This document shows positions 23,774 to 30,783 of a stretch of 30,783 nucleotides of DNA, in pieces. Numbering within the stretch: the first letter of the stretch is position 1; each line of letters opens with the position of its first letter. The position numbers and the translations under genes were made by a program. The stretch spans positions 1-30,783 of the forward strand of contig JBDTMC010000026.1 of the NCBI GenBank assembly GCA_039934475.1. The letters are read 5' to 3'. The notes under the pieces are model-generated. The model ran no database searches. It had not been told where the DNA came from and saw nothing but the letters and a program-made list of their open reading frames with translations. This DNA is from JBDTMC01 sp039934475 (GTDB lineage: Bacteria > Acidobacteriota > Terriglobia > Bryobacterales > Bryobacteraceae).

Positions 23774-24002
23774 TACCGTACGCCTTGTCGAAGAGGTCGT
23801 CGCCGAGCCGCATCCGTGCGGCGCGAAGAAAAATCTCTTGATCGTCCGCCTGGGGGAATTTTCCCCGGAGTCCACCTTCCTGGAAGGCACGCAGGCGAGC
23901 GGAAACCTGGATCGCGCGTGCCATCCGTTCGCCCGGAGTCATCTGCTGGATCAGGCGCAAGTACACCTGCCAAGCTTCCGGGCTGGTATCGGCTGGCCTC
24001 AT
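23754..24002 (-). CDS. Small helical protein paired with the nucleotidyltransferase (putative antitoxin)
   Basis: 82 residues, all predicted helix and rich in Arg, Gln and Met: TSPEAWQVYLRLIQQMTPGERMARAIQVSARLRAF is followed by a segment ending QEIFLRAARMRLGDDLFDKAY. I recall small proteins of this style (a 'MTPEQRL...A..L...R' helix and a C-terminal 'EEEIRRxxLxRL' helix) directly upstream of nucleotidyltransferase-fold genes in many genomes. It ends inside the next gene and starts 15 bp after the LptFG stop. A TATACT box lies just upstream, but no -35 was found. Confidence 0.72.
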   Translation of the reverse strand: MRPADTSPEAWQVYLRLIQQMTPGERMARAIQVSARLRAFQEGGLRGKFPQADDQEIFLRAARMRLGDDLFDKAYGNVLARR

Positions 24003-24017
24003 ACCCCGAGTATACGA

Positions 24018-26366
24018 TTACGTGCGCAGCCGGGCCAGCAGGTAGGCGCCCGCGAGTGAGAATAAGGCGTCGGGCGACCAGGCGGCCAGCACCGGCGGCA
24101 GCTGATTCACGCGCCCTACTTGCTCAAAAAGCAAACTTACCGACCAGTAAGCGATGGCGATCCCGAAACTGATGCCCACTCCCGCCATGGCGCCGCGATT
24201 ACCCGTCATGAAGGCGAATGGCACCGACAGCATCGCCATAATCAAAGCGAACAGAGGCACGGCAAACTTCTTGTGATACTGCACCTGCAGATTGATCGTG
24301 TCGAAGCCGCTCTGCTGTAAGTCCTTGATGTAAGCCGATAACTCCTGGAAGTTCATCTGCTTATCCTGCTTCACTTCCTTCAGGAAGTAGCTCGGCGGCT
24401 CCGTCAGTTCCTTGAATGTTTCCGTGCGGCCGCGGAAGTCGTTCCAGTCGTCGCGGAAGGCATCGCCGACCATCCAGATGCGGCGCGCCCAACCGTTCTG
24501 GAAAACCCACACGTTGAGATTCGGTTCCCAGCGCGCCCGCTCAGCGGAAATGTGACGGTGCAGTTCGAACGTTTGCGGATCGAGATCAAACACCTGCACG
24601 CCGCCCATCACCTGCTCCGTGGGGTCAAAATACTTGTAATAGTAGATCCGAGACGCCTTGTCGTTCAGAATCCACTTCCGCCCCGGATCGAGGTACGTTT
24701 GAATCGGACGGCCCTTGATTTCCGCCCGGATCGCGTCCTGAATGCGGTTGGCCTTCGGCACCACGTAGTGGTCGAACCCGAAGAGACTTCCACTCAGTGC
24801 AATGCTCGAAACCAGCACCGGCATGGCGAGCCGGTGGAGGCTGACACCGCACGCCTTAAAGGCCGTTACTTCGTTATTCTTCGCCAGAATGCCAAACGTC
24901 ACCAGCACCGCTACCAGCACGCCCATCGGCGCCGAATCGTACATCAACTTAGGAGTGAGAAAGAAAAAGTATGTCAGCACGCGGGTGAACGCGATGTGGT
25001 TCTTAATAATGTCGCCGAGCAGCTCAAAGAAGTTATAGACGATAGTCAGCATCACAAAGCTGGCCAGCAGCACAACGAAGTAAAACCAAAACGTCTTCAG
25101 GACATACGCATCAATCACCTGCGGCAACAGGAACCACCGGCCGCTCATCCTGCCATTCTTGGCCGAATGCGGCGCCTGAACACGCTGAAGCTTGTCATTT
25201 ACCACCCGCTCAATGAAGCTGTAGGCGCGCTGAAAACCTGCCGTCCAGTCGCGATCACCAGGGCGATCCAGCCGCGCGTACATCACCAGGCCAACGAACA
25301 AGAACAGGGTGTTAGGGGTCCAGACCGCCAACCACGCGGGCAGTGTGCCGCGCTGCGCCAAGCCAATGAGGCTGATCAAGCCCATGTAATAGGCGAACGC
25401 CAGCAGCACTGTCAGCACAAACGCCATTGACTTACCGCCCTTGCGCGAGGAGACGCCGAGCGGGATCCCGATCAAGGCCAATAGCATGCACGCCAACGGC
25501 AGGGCCAGGCGGCGGTGATATTCAATTTGCGCATCCACCGTCGCTCGCGGGTTACGCATCAAGTCGCGCGTGCCCATCGCGGTGAAATCCTTCGGTGCGA
25601 CCTCGTCCCGTTGCATGGCTTCCAGAAGCTGTTCGCCCCTCGGAGACGCCGTGTTGTAGTATCGCTGAGGGTCAAGCGCAGCCTCGTGCGTACGCACGTT
25701 GGTCATTGAGAGCTGGATGTTGTTGTTCTTGATATCCGGCAGAGCCAGCGCCTCGGAAGCAATGGTGATTCGCGGCCCTTCGCCCGCTTCCTTCGACGTC
25801 GAGCTCTTGCGTTTGTCCGGCGTCGAAAGGTCTGCGATAAACACCTTGCGCCAGCGTACCGGGTCGCTCGGAATGACGTCGCCGATGTAGAGAATGGTAT
25901 TGGGAAACTGCTCGCTGAACACGCGCGGCTGGATCTCCGCAGTCAACTGTGAGGCGATCAGATCGTTCAGAATCCGGTACGTGGCGCGAGTGGCGGCAGG
26001 CGTCAGCCAGAGCGAGCATGTGCCGGCCAGCGCAGTCCCCAGCAGCGCAAACGTCATCACGGGGAAAGCGACGCGACGGCTGGGAACGCCGGCTGCACGC
26101 ATGGCGATGATCTCGCCATCGGTGGACATGCGGCCCAAGGCAATCAGCACACCCACCAACACGCCGATGGGTATCGTCAAGGTCAGCACGGGCGGAAACA
26201 CAAGGCCAAACAGAAAGGCGATTGTTGACGGTGGCGCCGAACTGGTGACGAGGTAGTTGAAGAGCCGGCTGAGTTGGCGAAGGAAGAGTACGAACGTGAA
26301 TAGCGTGGTACCCAGCAGCGCGCTGGAGACGATCTCAGCGAAGGTATTCCGGCTCAGGATGCCCAT
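24018..26366 (-). CDS. Fused LptF-LptG lipopolysaccharide export permease
   Basis: 782 residues, twice the length of a single LptF or LptG. Residues ~1-385 form one complete YjgP/YjgQ-type permease (three helices, a periplasmic jelly-roll region with VFSEQFPNTILYIGDV, then three helices with LALPLACMLLALIGIPLG). After a ~40-residue cytoplasmic linker a second copy runs from ~425 (VIDAYVLKTFWFYFVVLLASF) through its own periplasmic part (DPGRKWILNDKASRIYYYKYFDP) to KKFAVPLFALIMAMLSVPFAF and the last helices. It should pair with the LptB ATPase and LptC to extract LPS. It starts 3 nt after the PmbA-like stop (TAACCGATG), so it is cotranslated with secreted proteases. Confidence 0.93.
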   Translation of the reverse strand: MGILSRNTFAEIVSSALLGTTLFTFVLFLRQLSRLFNYLVTSSAPPSTIAFLFGLVFPPVLTLTIPIGVLVGVLIALGRMSTDGEIIAMRAAGVPSRRVAFPVMTFALLGTALAGTCSLWLTPAATRATYRILNDLIASQLTAEIQPRVFSEQFPNTILYIGDVIPSDPVRWRKVFIADLSTPDKRKSSTSKEAGEGPRITIASEALALPDIKNNNIQLSMTNVRTHEAALDPQRYYNTASPRGEQLLEAMQRDEVAPKDFTAMGTRDLMRNPRATVDAQIEYHRRLALPLACMLLALIGIPLGVSSRKGGKSMAFVLTVLLAFAYYMGLISLIGLAQRGTLPAWLAVWTPNTLFLFVGLVMYARLDRPGDRDWTAGFQRAYSFIERVVNDKLQRVQAPHSAKNGRMSGRWFLLPQVIDAYVLKTFWFYFVVLLASFVMLTIVYNFFELLGDIIKNHIAFTRVLTYFFFLTPKLMYDSAPMGVLVAVLVTFGILAKNNEVTAFKACGVSLHRLAMPVLVSSIALSGSLFGFDHYVVPKANRIQDAIRAEIKGRPIQTYLDPGRKWILNDKASRIYYYKYFDPTEQVMGGVQVFDLDPQTFELHRHISAERARWEPNLNVWVFQNGWARRIWMVGDAFRDDWNDFRGRTETFKELTEPPSYFLKEVKQDKQMNFQELSAYIKDLQQSGFDTINLQVQYHKKFAVPLFALIMAMLSVPFAFMTGNRGAMAGVGISFGIAIAYWSVSLLFEQVGRVNQLPPVLAAWSPDALFSLAGAYLLARLRT

Positions 26367-26369
26367 CGG

Positions 26370-28133
26370 TTATCGGACGGAAACCAACGGCGGCGCGGGT
26401 ACAACCGGGGGCCGCGCCCATTCGGCGTCCACTCGCTCCAGTTCCAGGTCGTCGAACAGCAGTGAAGGCGCGACAACTGTGGTGTTGGCCACATAGCCGC
26501 CTCCGCCGCTCAAGGCCAAAGGCGCCCCATTTTCCAGGTAATCGAATACGAATGCTTCGTCGGAGGCGGCCGTGATATCGCGCAATGATCGGGCAGTCAG
26601 CCCGCGGAACCGCAGCCCACGCACCAACTCTTCCCGGCCGTCGGGATACACACGGTACACCAGCAGCGGCGCACTCACCACCCGGCCGGAAGGCCCCTGC
26701 TCGCCGCCGTACAGCTTTCGCACTTCTTCGACATTCGCTGAGGAAGGGAAGTCCAGCTTTCGGACGAGCATCCCATACGGCTTACCACGCTTCGAAATCG
26801 TATCAAGCAGCTTCTTCTTCAACTCCGGGGCGGTGGATGTCTCAGCAGCCTTCACAAAGAGGTTGCCAAACGCCGCGGTTCCGGCGCCGAAATTGCCTGG
26901 CAGCCTCGCCCTCCCGTTTGACCCTTCATGGCCACGCACCGGCTGGCGCGTCATCAGGAAGTTCTTCAGAACGCCTTTTTCCACCAACGGCAGTGGCGTC
27001 GGCTTTACGCCTTCCATATCCACCAGATAGTTACCAAACAAAGACTGGCCGCGCCACTCGGTCTGCGTCGGGTCATCCACGACGTCGAGGAATTCGGGAA
27101 GAATTCGCGAACCTTCGCGGCCCTCGAACTCACTGGCAGGTATGGGAATATTGCGTCCTGGCTCGTTCACCGGCTTGCGCACCGGCGCCAGGCCGCGCAG
27201 CATCTGGGCGAGCAACTGTGCCGCCGCCTGAGCCTCAAACAATACCGGGCCGGCATAGGTCTCCGCGACAGGCGCCGCCGCCAGGGCGGTAACGTTTGCA
27301 CCCACCTGCTGGGCGGATTTCATCATGCGGTCTTCGCTGGCGAGGTCAAGAAACACGTGCCCGAAGAACTCGGCGTGGTCGTGGATAGGCGTGCCATCCG
27401 GAGCTTGTCCCGTGGCGCGTATCCGCACGTCCACCAGGTTGTCAGGGTAACGGAGGGACGTGCCTTCCGAGTTGGCATAGTAGCTTGCCACCTGACTCCA
27501 TTGAAACTCAACTCCCGAATTCAGCACCGCCGGATAATCCAGAAACGCGGCTGATAACGTCTTTGCTTTTTTCGTCCATGCGGCTTCGTCGGCCGGAATT
27601 CTTTTCACCGGTAACAGTATTTTAACCGGCTGCGCGCGGGCGAAGTCATTCAACGTTTCCGGGGCAGCCACGTTCTTCAATGCCGACCGCTTGCGGGAGA
27701 TCGAATCCACCGCGCCTTTAAACGCTCCGTCGGTAGCCAGCCAGAAGTGGGTCCGGATGGCGAGTGGATCGTCATCCAGCGGCATGCGGTCCCCTTCCAT
27801 CCCCGAATGACGGAACATATCGGAAAACAGGTAGTTGGTGTTGTCAAACTTGTAATCGCCAACCCGAACTTCCACTCGCGGAATGCGAACATGCGTGCGC
27901 TGTACTTGCATCAAGCCACCGAGAGTCGCCGACAACGTCAGGCCCTCGAAGTCGTCGAGTCCGTATTCGATGTAGTAAGGAGCGTCAGTCAGATTAGGGA
28001 TCTTGATCGATCGAGAGCGCGCGATTTCGTCCTGCATCGCCTGCAGAATCACATCCTCGGGTGGCTTCTTTTCGTCCTTTTGTGCAGCCGCCACGGCGGC
28101 TACCAGCAACAGGCAAGCGAGCGTACGCTTCAC
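26370..28133 (-). CDS. Secreted TldE/PmbA-like protein lacking the zinc motif
   Basis: 587 residues with a strong signal peptide (MKRTLACLLLVAAVAAAQ). The fold matches the TldD/TldE family: YYIEYGLDDFEGLTLSAT, YYANSEGTSLRYP, GPVLFEAQAAAQLLAQ, DPTQTEWRGQSLFGNYLVDMEGVKPTPLPLVEKGVLKNFLMTRQPVRG and DGREELVRGLRFRG. Where the catalytic HExxxH should be there is AQMLRG (309-314), so it cannot bind zinc in the usual way, exactly as in TldE. It starts with GTG overlapping the TldD stop (GTGA), which implies the two form a heterodimer. The known TldD/TldE of E. coli is cytosolic, so the signal peptide is noteworthy. Confidence 0.9.
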   Translation of the reverse strand: MKRTLACLLLVAAVAAAQKDEKKPPEDVILQAMQDEIARSRSIKIPNLTDAPYYIEYGLDDFEGLTLSATLGGLMQVQRTHVRIPRVEVRVGDYKFDNTNYLFSDMFRHSGMEGDRMPLDDDPLAIRTHFWLATDGAFKGAVDSISRKRSALKNVAAPETLNDFARAQPVKILLPVKRIPADEAAWTKKAKTLSAAFLDYPAVLNSGVEFQWSQVASYYANSEGTSLRYPDNLVDVRIRATGQAPDGTPIHDHAEFFGHVFLDLASEDRMMKSAQQVGANVTALAAAPVAETYAGPVLFEAQAAAQLLAQMLRGLAPVRKPVNEPGRNIPIPASEFEGREGSRILPEFLDVVDDPTQTEWRGQSLFGNYLVDMEGVKPTPLPLVEKGVLKNFLMTRQPVRGHEGSNGRARLPGNFGAGTAAFGNLFVKAAETSTAPELKKKLLDTISKRGKPYGMLVRKLDFPSSANVEEVRKLYGGEQGPSGRVVSAPLLVYRVYPDGREELVRGLRFRGLTARSLRDITAASDEAFVFDYLENGAPLALSGGGGYVANTTVVAPSLLFDDLELERVDAEWARPPVVPAPPLVSVR

Positions 28134-29800
28134 TTTGCGCTCTCCTCTACCGGCCGGGGCAGCAGCGGCGGCCGATCCTGCGACTGGTCGGTCTTTTGTA
28201 TCTCCAGCTCCGAAACCAGAATGGCCGGCGATACCGCCGCCACCGGAACGTTGCCCGACTCCGCCCCGCAGTACCCGTTGAAGACTTCTGCTTTGTCGGA
28301 AGTGGCGAGGATCTTGGCGAAGCTCGCTAGAGGTGTGCCCACGATGTCCGCGCCGCGCACCAGTTCATCGGGGCGGCCGTCTGCATACACCCGGTAGACA
28401 ACCAGCGGGATCACCTTGAATGCCTGCAAGCCGCGCCGCGAGGTAGTGGTGTACCCACCGGTGATGGCATCGAAGTACAGTCCGTATGGCTTCCCTTGCC
28501 TCTTCACTTCATCGATCAGCATCTGCCGCAGCTTCGCATTGGTTACGGTGCGCGTCGATTCCACCAGCAGATTACTTTGCCTTGAAACTACTTCTAAACC
28601 CGGCGACTTGCGGCCGTGCCCGTTCGATTGGGGGAATCCCTTTACCGGTGCGCGCGATAACAGGAACGTCTTCAGAATGCCGTTCTCCACCAGTGGCACT
28701 CGCCGCGCTTTCACGCCTTCGTCGTCGTAATCGTACCAGCCGTTCAAATCCACGCCGCCGATGCGATGCTTTGTGGGATCGAACACAACGGAGAGAAACG
28801 GCGGCAGAATCGCCTCGTTCAAGCTCTTGGTGAAAGTTTGGCCTTCGCTTTCGTCCTTCTGCCGGTGCCCTTCAATACGGTGGCCGAAGATCTCATGAAA
28901 GAACACGCCGCTGGCGCGGCCGGAAAGGATCGCTGGACCGATATAGGGATCCACCACGGGTGCCTTTAGCAAAGCCTCGAGGTTCTTGCCCGCATGTGCC
29001 ACTGCTTCCAGCAGCGTCTCTTCCGCGGGTAATCCTTCGGTGTCCTGCGATTCGAACGTCTCACTGGTGGCCAGATCCATGCCGTCGCTCGCTTTGCCGC
29101 GCGCCACCAGAACCACGCGCGCGAACGTCCGTCCATGACGCAGCTTCGTCCCTTCGGTGTTGACGAAGTATTTCACTTCGCGTTGCACCGTGATGCCGAC
29201 AGACGATGCGAGGACGCCCGGATACTTTTGAAAGCCCGCGGACATTTTCCTCGCCACACCTTCCCAGTGCGCGGCGTCCCACTTCAATAGGGGGACTTCG
29301 ATTGATGCTTTGGTCGCAGTTTCTGTAGAGAAGTCGTCCGAATTATCCTGCTGCGCGACGTTCACGCTGGCATTGGTTTTGATCTTGATCAGACGCTGGG
29401 CGCCGGCGCGATAGGTCCGGTCCGTCTCAAGCCAGAGGGCCCGCCGCAGGGCCGGAACCGTATCCTCCACCGTCACCTGGGAAGCGGAGGTAAAGCGGGG
29501 ATTCTCGCCGGGAAGCTTGTGGTAGTTATCCAGCTTGGGAGTCCCCACTCGCACCGTGACGTCAAGCAGCCGGGAGCGATTGTTGGAACTTGCTTGCAGC
29601 GTGCCCATGGTGGAGGAGACACCGCGGCTTTCCTCGTCGGTGATTGTGTAGGCAGCGAAATACGCAGGCGGATCGGACTTCTCTTTCAAAACGGCGAAGT
29701 TCCGGTCCAACTCCTCTCTCATCACGTCGAGCAGAGATTGCGCTGGAAGACTAAGACTGAGGGCCAACCCCAGAATGGTGAGGCGGAAAGAGGAGGGCAC
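28130..29800 (-). CDS. tldD: Secreted TldD-like zinc metalloprotease
   Basis: 556 residues. The zinc motif HEIFGH at 302-307 (genomic 28880-28897) follows GRASGVFF, and DPTKHRIGGVDLNGWYDYDDEGVKARRVPLVENGILKTFLLSRAPVKGFPQSNGHGR follows in the family order. I chose GTG at 29798-29800, giving a signal peptide (PSSFRLTILGLALSLSLPAQ); longer starts would run into the upstream WD40 gene, which ends 5 bp before. The active subunit of a TldD/TldE pair, probably periplasmic, cleaving small or unfolded peptides. The E. coli enzyme matures microcin B17 and degrades antitoxins; no such substrate gene is in the window. Confidence 0.92.
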   Translation of the reverse strand: MPSSFRLTILGLALSLSLPAQSLLDVMREELDRNFAVLKEKSDPPAYFAAYTITDEESRGVSSTMGTLQASSNNRSRLLDVTVRVGTPKLDNYHKLPGENPRFTSASQVTVEDTVPALRRALWLETDRTYRAGAQRLIKIKTNASVNVAQQDNSDDFSTETATKASIEVPLLKWDAAHWEGVARKMSAGFQKYPGVLASSVGITVQREVKYFVNTEGTKLRHGRTFARVVLVARGKASDGMDLATSETFESQDTEGLPAEETLLEAVAHAGKNLEALLKAPVVDPYIGPAILSGRASGVFFHEIFGHRIEGHRQKDESEGQTFTKSLNEAILPPFLSVVFDPTKHRIGGVDLNGWYDYDDEGVKARRVPLVENGILKTFLLSRAPVKGFPQSNGHGRKSPGLEVVSRQSNLLVESTRTVTNAKLRQMLIDEVKRQGKPYGLYFDAITGGYTTTSRRGLQAFKVIPLVVYRVYADGRPDELVRGADIVGTPLASFAKILATSDKAEVFNGYCGAESGNVPVAAVSPAILVSELEIQKTDQSQDRPPLLPRPVEESAK

Positions 29801-29805
29801 AAAAC

Positions 29806-30783
29806 TCAGGATAACACTGGCACTCTCTTGCCCTCGCACGTCGCGCGGTACGGAACGCCTGGCGCGGCTTGCGACCATTCTGCCGGCGACAGGTTACGCT
29901 GCACCCGGCGGCATGCCTCCTGTACCAGATCCGCGGTTCGCCATAGCCACACCCGCGCCATGTTGTCTGCTCCCGCGGTGGCCAGCAGACGCCCATCCGG
30001 CGAGAACGCAGCCCATAGGATTTCGCCCTCATGGCGGACCTCGGCGGTGCAGGTGGTCTCTCCACGCGGCCAGATGCGCGCTGTGTCGTCGCTGCCCGTT
30101 GTGACGAGGTAGTTGCCATCGGGAGAGTAGGCGACGCACGTCAACGGGCTACCATGAGCCAGCACTACGTCGTTACCGCCAGTCAGTGAATGGAGTGTCG
30201 CTGTGCCGTCCTGGCAAGCCGCCGCGAGGAACTCGCCCTGCGGATCGAAGGCCACGGCGCGCACAGGCTTCCCGTGTTCGAACCGCTGCAAGCACATCCC
30301 CGACGCTGCGTCCCAAATGCGGGCAGCGCCGTCTTCGGACGCAGTCGCGATGCTGGCGCCGGTGGCATCCATCACCGCGTGCCAGACCGTGTTGTCGTGT
30401 GCCAACTCCAGCACTTTGGACCACGCAGTGAGGTCAGTCACGCGCACTGTGCGATCCCAGCTTGCCGTTATCAATCGTTTGCCGTCCGGCGAGAAGGCCA
30501 CCGACGAGCAGTTGTTGGCATGCTTTAGCTGGTTGACGGGCGCCAGGCCAGGCCAACTGTACACCTGTGCCTCGCCGGTGACGCACGCAGCGGCCACCTT
30601 ACTGCCATCCGGCGAGAAACAGACCGAAGTCACCGTCCCCGCCATCACCGCCGACGCTACTTTCTCAGAACCATCCACGCGCCACACGGAGATATCTCCC
30701 TCGCCGCCGGCGCAAGCCAGATACTGCCCCGCGCGGTCGAAGTTGACGTCCTGACAGGCGTAGAAATGTCGAACCCGCCAACC
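29806..30783 (-). CDS. WD40-repeat protein, C-terminal part (cut by window edge)
   Basis: At least 326 residues; the frame stays open to the window end, so the N-terminus lies beyond position 30783 and the GTG at 30687 is not the start. Seven WD40 blades can be read, each of the type VAFSPDGKRLITASWDRTVRV or ARIWDA. After the propeller comes the tail DLVQEACRRVQRNLSPAEWSQ and then PYRATCEG, which closely resembles the end of long WD40 proteins whose N-terminus is an nSTAND NTPase, TIR, caspase-like or kinase domain. The tail therefore predicts a large regulatory or conflict protein upstream. It precedes tldD by 5 bp on the same strand. Confidence 0.9.
   Translation of the reverse strand, partial: GWRVRHFYACQDVNFDRAGQYLACAGGEGDISVWRVDGSEKVASAVMAGTVTSVCFSPDGSKVAAACVTGEAQVYSWPGLAPVNQLKHANNCSSVAFSPDGKRLITASWDRTVRVTDLTAWSKVLELAHDNTVWHAVMDATGASIATASEDGAARIWDAASGMCLQRFEHGKPVRAVAFDPQGEFLAAACQDGTATLHSLTGGNDVVLAHGSPLTCVAYSPDGNYLVTTGSDDTARIWPRGETTCTAEVRHEGEILWAAFSPDGRLLATAGADNMARVWLWRTADLVQEACRRVQRNLSPAEWSQAAPGVPYRATCEGKRVPVLS

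Noticed and set aside
1..30783. Mobile elements, CRISPR arrays, tRNA or rRNA genes
   Set aside because: No transposase motif, terminal repeats, regularly spaced direct repeats or recognisable RNA gene sequence was found when reading the window by eye; weak or short RNA genes could still be missed.

Overview
The window is about 30.8 kb of compact, GC-rich chromosomal DNA from a Gram-negative bacterium. No insertion sequence, prophage, CRISPR array, rRNA or tRNA was recognised. A Tat-type Gfo/Idh/MocA oxidoreductase, soluble PQQ sugar dehydrogenases with c-type haems, BBP2-like porins, an LptF/LptG fusion, secreted TldD-like proteins and WD40 proteins together suggest an Acidobacteriota (Bryobacter/Solibacter-like) genome. 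That placement is inference from gene content, not a computed result.

Left part (1-8172): the start of a Gfo/Idh/MocA oxidoreductase (cut by the window edge) diverges from a secreted glycerophosphodiester phosphodiesterase and a small conserved protein. On the minus strand follow a two-gene bc-type quinol:cytochrome c complex (Rieske protein, then cytochrome b fused to a di-haem cytochrome c) and, upstream of it, a nitrogen-signalling operon amt-glnB-glnD (ammonium channel, PII protein, PII uridylyltransferase).

Middle part (8173-16691): across a 334-bp regulatory gap a plus-strand operon diverges from amt. It encodes an outer-membrane porin, two tiny two-helix membrane proteins, a second Amt channel with a signal peptide and long periplasmic extension, a tail-anchored TPR protein, a 47-residue membrane protein and a CPA2 cation/proton antiporter. 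The porin and the second Amt carry matching Ala/Pro/Thr linkers right after their signal peptides. I read this as a candidate ammonium-handling module spanning both membranes, and as the most interesting possible new system here. A perfect 12-bp hairpin with a GAAA loop lies at the start of the TPR gene. Two tandem PQQ-dependent sugar dehydrogenase paralogues and a translationally coupled seven-haem cytochrome c follow, likely forming a periplasmic sugar-oxidising electron path.

Right part (16685-30783): groES-ompH-membrane protein (minus strand, with a good sigma70-type promoter); SirB1-like protein, DUF4920 protein and PafA-like phosphatase (minus); a VCBS lipoprotein coupled to a SIS-domain sugar-phosphate enzyme (plus); and a long minus-strand run: WD40 protein (cut by the window edge), secreted TldD with HExxxH, secreted TldE/PmbA-like partner without it, a single-chain LptF-LptG permease, then a small protein/nucleotidyltransferase pair resembling a toxin-antitoxin or MNT/HEPN-type couple. 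Genes are packed tightly: several start/stop overlaps (ATGA, GTGA) and two convergent gene pairs share the same 4-bp TTAG stop overlap.
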